Of a stretch of 64,000 bases of DNA, positions 61,191-64,000 are shown piece after piece (positions within the stretch are counted from its first letter, which is position 1; every line of letters begins with the position of its first letter). The DNA is from Casuarina equisetifolia (Eukaryota > Streptophyta > Magnoliopsida > Fagales > Casuarinaceae). The notes under the pieces were generated by a model, which was not told where the DNA came from, ran no database searches, and saw nothing but the letters and a program-made list of their open reading frames with translations. The position numbers were made by a program, and so were the translations under genes. The stretch is taken from positions 23,955,258 to 24,019,257 of the forward strand of contig CM052354.1 of NCBI GenBank assembly GCA_028551475.1, written 5' to 3'.

Positions 61191-61869
61191 CTGAAGGTAT
61201 TCTCATTTTCATTGTGCAAAATATATTTTGGCACCTACACCCTTCTATGCTGAAGCAAACAGGGCTAGATGAGTGTCTCACTCGGTGAAGATCAATATGC
61301 AGTAATTGCTTGTATGTCATATAAAGACGATTGCAATGTCTGAAAAATGTGATCATAGTAATTCCATAGCTTAAAAGGATATGGTTATAAATAACTACAG
61401 CAATAAATTTCCCACCATAGTTGAAGAGTACTTTCTTTGTAGTCATAATCTTAAAACGATAGCTTATACTTTGAATGTATTCAATACATCAACTTACCTC
61501 CTACGTATTAACATACTTTATTTTACATACTTTCCCTCTATATTTTATAGTGGGCTCTAAACTTCCTAGTGCTACTGTGCTTTTGCAGTTGGTATAGCAA
61601 ATATACATTCAGTGATGTCATGGTACTGATTGTGATAGGCTTACGACATTGATTTGTATTCGAAGATTGGCCAAGTTCATAAATGGGATGTTGATGGTGT
61701 GTATTGTTGGTAGTTAATTTTTGATAAAAATAGTTATTGGAAAAGATGCTTCCCCTCTGACAACCTTTGTCCTCTAGACAATGTTAATATTCCTTCAACA
61801 ATGAACCTCTCTGTTTGATGTATGATTTTTGGTACAATACATTGTCAATTCTGAGAAAGTGCGTTTGGT
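61191..61869. other. Intergenic between TRS130 relic and F-box duplication
   Basis: No gene. The missing C-terminal exons of TRS130 were looked for here and not found. The F-box duplication begins abruptly at ~61870. Confidence 0.5.
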
Positions 61870-64000
61870 GAGAACACCATCATTACATTTAGTAGTAATT
61901 ATAAAAGATGGAAAGAATTAAAGTAGACAATGGTTGACATGGGATTTGAACATCAAAACCTTTCTGAGGTCACTTGTCAAGTCAAAAAAAAAATTCCTGT
62001 GTGATACAAGGGAACAGAAATATAGCCCCCCCACCCAACCCAAACCTCTCGCACCTGATATAAGTAGTTCAAATGTTGTTTATGGTCCCTTCTCGTTTAT
62101 ATATATCACATAGAAGGAGATGTAGTTTTCACTTTTCAACTTGAGGATAGTATAAGAAATTTTAGGACATGAGAGATGTTGGTGACAAGTTTAAAGCGAG
62201 TACTCAAATAGTAAAATTTCCTTCCCCGTCCCTCCCTATGGTGATACTTGTTTTGTGATTGCTGTAAAATATTGTGATGTATGATACAAAAAACAGGTCT
62301 GCAATATAAAACCAGATCCAATATGAGTTACAATCTGAATTTCCTGCAATTCCAAATAGATGAATAATCCAAACTAAATTGTTAAATAATTTCCTTACTT
62401 ATTTCGATTAAAAAAATAAAAAAGGTAAAACACTAAACTTCAGAATTAAAAATAATAAAAAAATAGATGCACTAAATTTAATAATCCTTATCTCCATCAA
62501 TAAGCACGAGGCTTCCCTGGGAAAGCACCGCCCAATAATCTATGCGAGCGTCCAAAACTTCCGTAATTCTCCGAGTCTTCTTTACTCTGTCATACCAAAA
62601 GTATTCGCGCCATTCCTCCTTGATCAGAATCTCTTGGCCGTCCTGCGAAATTACTAAAGGCCTAAATCTTAAGGGACTTGGAGGCAGCGAGTAAAGCAAA
62701 GACCAACTGCTTGCCACTCCGTACTCTTTCATCATCCAAGCGCTATGAGTGGTAAAAGCGCAAAGGTTTCCTCCCAAGATCCTCAAACTGGGCATTAATG
62801 AAGACTCCATCGGAAATGGATGAACTTGGAATTTCTCGACGGAGAGATTAAATACGAGAAGGACAGTTCGGATGTTTGGCATCTCGTTAGTCCGAACCTT
62901 AACCAACCAATGGATATTGCCCTTCAAGTAAGTCCCCGACCATTCATAGAAAAGCGGAAAATCCCCAACCCAGGAAATAAACGAATCTTTGAAAGGCCAT
63001 TCATCTGCTACCCTTCTCCAAGAATTGTTTCTTAGACTGTACACCAAAACGTCAAAGGCTACGATGGGCTCTTCCAGTTGCACAATTTTTACAACCTTGT
63101 AATCGTTGTTCACTAGATCGTACCCGATTGCTACATTCGTTTCCCTCTTACGTATATCAGAAGCACCTAGCTCCACAGGTGTTATCATCTTGTGCTTTTT
63201 GATTGACGGATTCCATATTACCAACCTATCTTCCAAGTTGAGAGTGCAAAACAAACCGTTGCAAGGATTGCTAATAAGACCCGGCCATGTTGGAATAGAT
63301 GACGCCTGGTAGACCTCCGTGACCTTATCAAACCGACCCTCTTTGGTAAGCTTCACCAACCTAATTGCGTTCGAAAAACCCCTCCCAGCAACGAGGATGT
63401 CTTCACTGCGGTTCTCAGCGACGGAGTGTTGAAGATGCGCTATGATGAAATATGGGTGGTTGATTAGAGCCCGCCATGACTTTGAAACGCTTTGGAAACG
63501 TACCAGAGACTTGATAGGAAGCCATAGAAGTATCAGCTCTGCTAGGAGCATCGACATCTTTGAATGGCCGCCGGTGAGTCAAACCCTAAAGAAGCGAGTT
63601 ACTTGTGTCTGGGAACCCCATTCATTCATGTATTTGTAGGTATAGTCTTCCTAGTAACAGTAGTAAATCGAATTAAAAGTTTTTAAAATCAAAATTCAAA
63701 GCTCCCTTTTCAAGAGAGGGAGTTAGTTCAAAATAATTCATAAGAGCGTTGGACCCCCAAGTTGACTGAGTTTCAAACTTCTAATAGGAGTAAGTTTTAG
63801 ATATTCTTTCAAAATTTTGTTTTATTTTTAATAATAATATTTTGTAAAAAGGATAAAAATATTATTAAAAGTTAATATATATAAATTTAATATTTTATAT
63901 AAATTTAATATTTTTTCTTTACATAAAGATAATCTCGAATCTCGTTTTGCTTCATTATTTCTTATATTTATATATGAAGATAAACAAGGAAGGTGATTTA
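61870..64000. repeat. Segmental duplication, copy 2 (F-box gene plus flanks)
   Basis: Direct copy of 19878-21957, continuing to the window edge and so possibly longer. The left ~1.1 kb has substitutions and indels relative to copy 1, including an extra 'gttcaaatgttgtttatggt'-type stretch near 62070 and a changed block near 62265-62300. The right ~985 bp looks identical. Confidence 0.95.
62478..63557 (-). CDS. F-box protein with FBA-type associated domain (copy 2)
   Basis: Intact 359-residue paralogue of the protein at 20435-21514, same length and orientation. Differences (copy 1 to copy 2): L183V, E184A, L253S, V260I, A270T, E324V and K333E, all in the C-terminal substrate-binding half; the F-box and residues 1-182 are the same. 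Synonymous differences seen number only about two or three. It should join an SCF ligase like its twin, but could have a shifted substrate preference. Either could be the older copy. An assembly duplicate is unlikely given the real differences, although haplotype redundancy is not excluded. Confidence 0.9.
   Translation of the reverse strand: MSMLLAELILLWLPIKSLVRFQSVSKSWRALINHPYFIIAHLQHSVAENRSEDILVAGRGFSNAIRLVKLTKEGRFDKVTEVYQASSIPTWPGLISNPCNGLFCTLNLEDRLVIWNPSIKKHKMITPVELGASDIRKRETNVAIGYDLVNNDYKVVKIVQLEEPIVAFDVLVYSLRNNSWRRVADEWPFKDSFISWVGDFPLFYEWSGTYLKGNIHWLVKVRTNEMPNIRTVLLVFNLSVEKFQVHPFPMESSLMPSLRILGGNLCAFTTHSAWMMKEYGVASSWSLLYSLPPSPLRFRPLVISQDGQEILIKEEWREYFWYDRVKKTRRITEVLDARIDYWAVLSQGSLVLIDGDKDY

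Overview
The window is nuclear DNA from a flowering plant. The evidence is GT-AG introns in every recognisable gene, plant-specific families (malectin-LRR receptor kinase, F-box/FBA protein, DUF629-type protein, SPIKE1 GEF, TRAPPII subunit TRS130, RH36-type DEAD-box helicase), Ty1/copia and Ty3/gypsy relics, and AT-rich intergenic DNA. I cannot name the species. One run of exactly 500 N (9483-9982) is a scaffold gap. No rRNA, tRNA or CRISPR array was seen.

Layout. 1-6188 is repeat-rich and gene-poor: a ~450-bp tandem repeat, a gypsy gag scrap and a four-copy dispersed repeat. 6189-9482 (minus) is the 3' half of a malectin/LRR receptor-like kinase whose ectodomain is cut off by the gap. 9983-19300 consists of relics of a DUF629-like gene whose intact relative sits at 29968-31868. 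One piece of the relic is amplified into about eight ~385-bp units (10379-13264) and the next piece into about ten ~453-bp units (14884-19300); a copia fragment separates the two. 20435-21514 (minus) is an intact single-exon F-box gene. 22-29 kb holds a degraded Arg/Asp-rich coding relic and weak exons of an unidentified minus-strand gene. 29968-31868 is the intact three-exon DUF629-like gene.

33918-61190 is a graveyard of three intron-bearing, same-strand (+) gene copies, all multiply disabled: the C-terminal half of SPIKE1, a nearly full-length RH36-type helicase, and TRS130/TRAPPC10. Because introns are kept, these are DNA-level duplicates and not retrocopies. A decayed, internally deleted Ty1/copia element (48420-51262) and a MITE-like inverted repeat (47915-48193) lie among them. 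61870-64000 is a second copy of the F-box gene and its flanks, in the same orientation about 42 kb from the first. The two copies are identical across one half, while nearly all differences, including seven amino-acid changes, lie in the other half.

The genes do not form a pathway. The apparently functional loci are the two F-box genes, the DUF629-like gene and, if its 5' end exists beyond the gap, the receptor kinase. The most unusual feature is the pair of adjacent tandem arrays made from successive segments of one protein-coding gene, with the array units keeping an intron stretch that the intact gene has lost.
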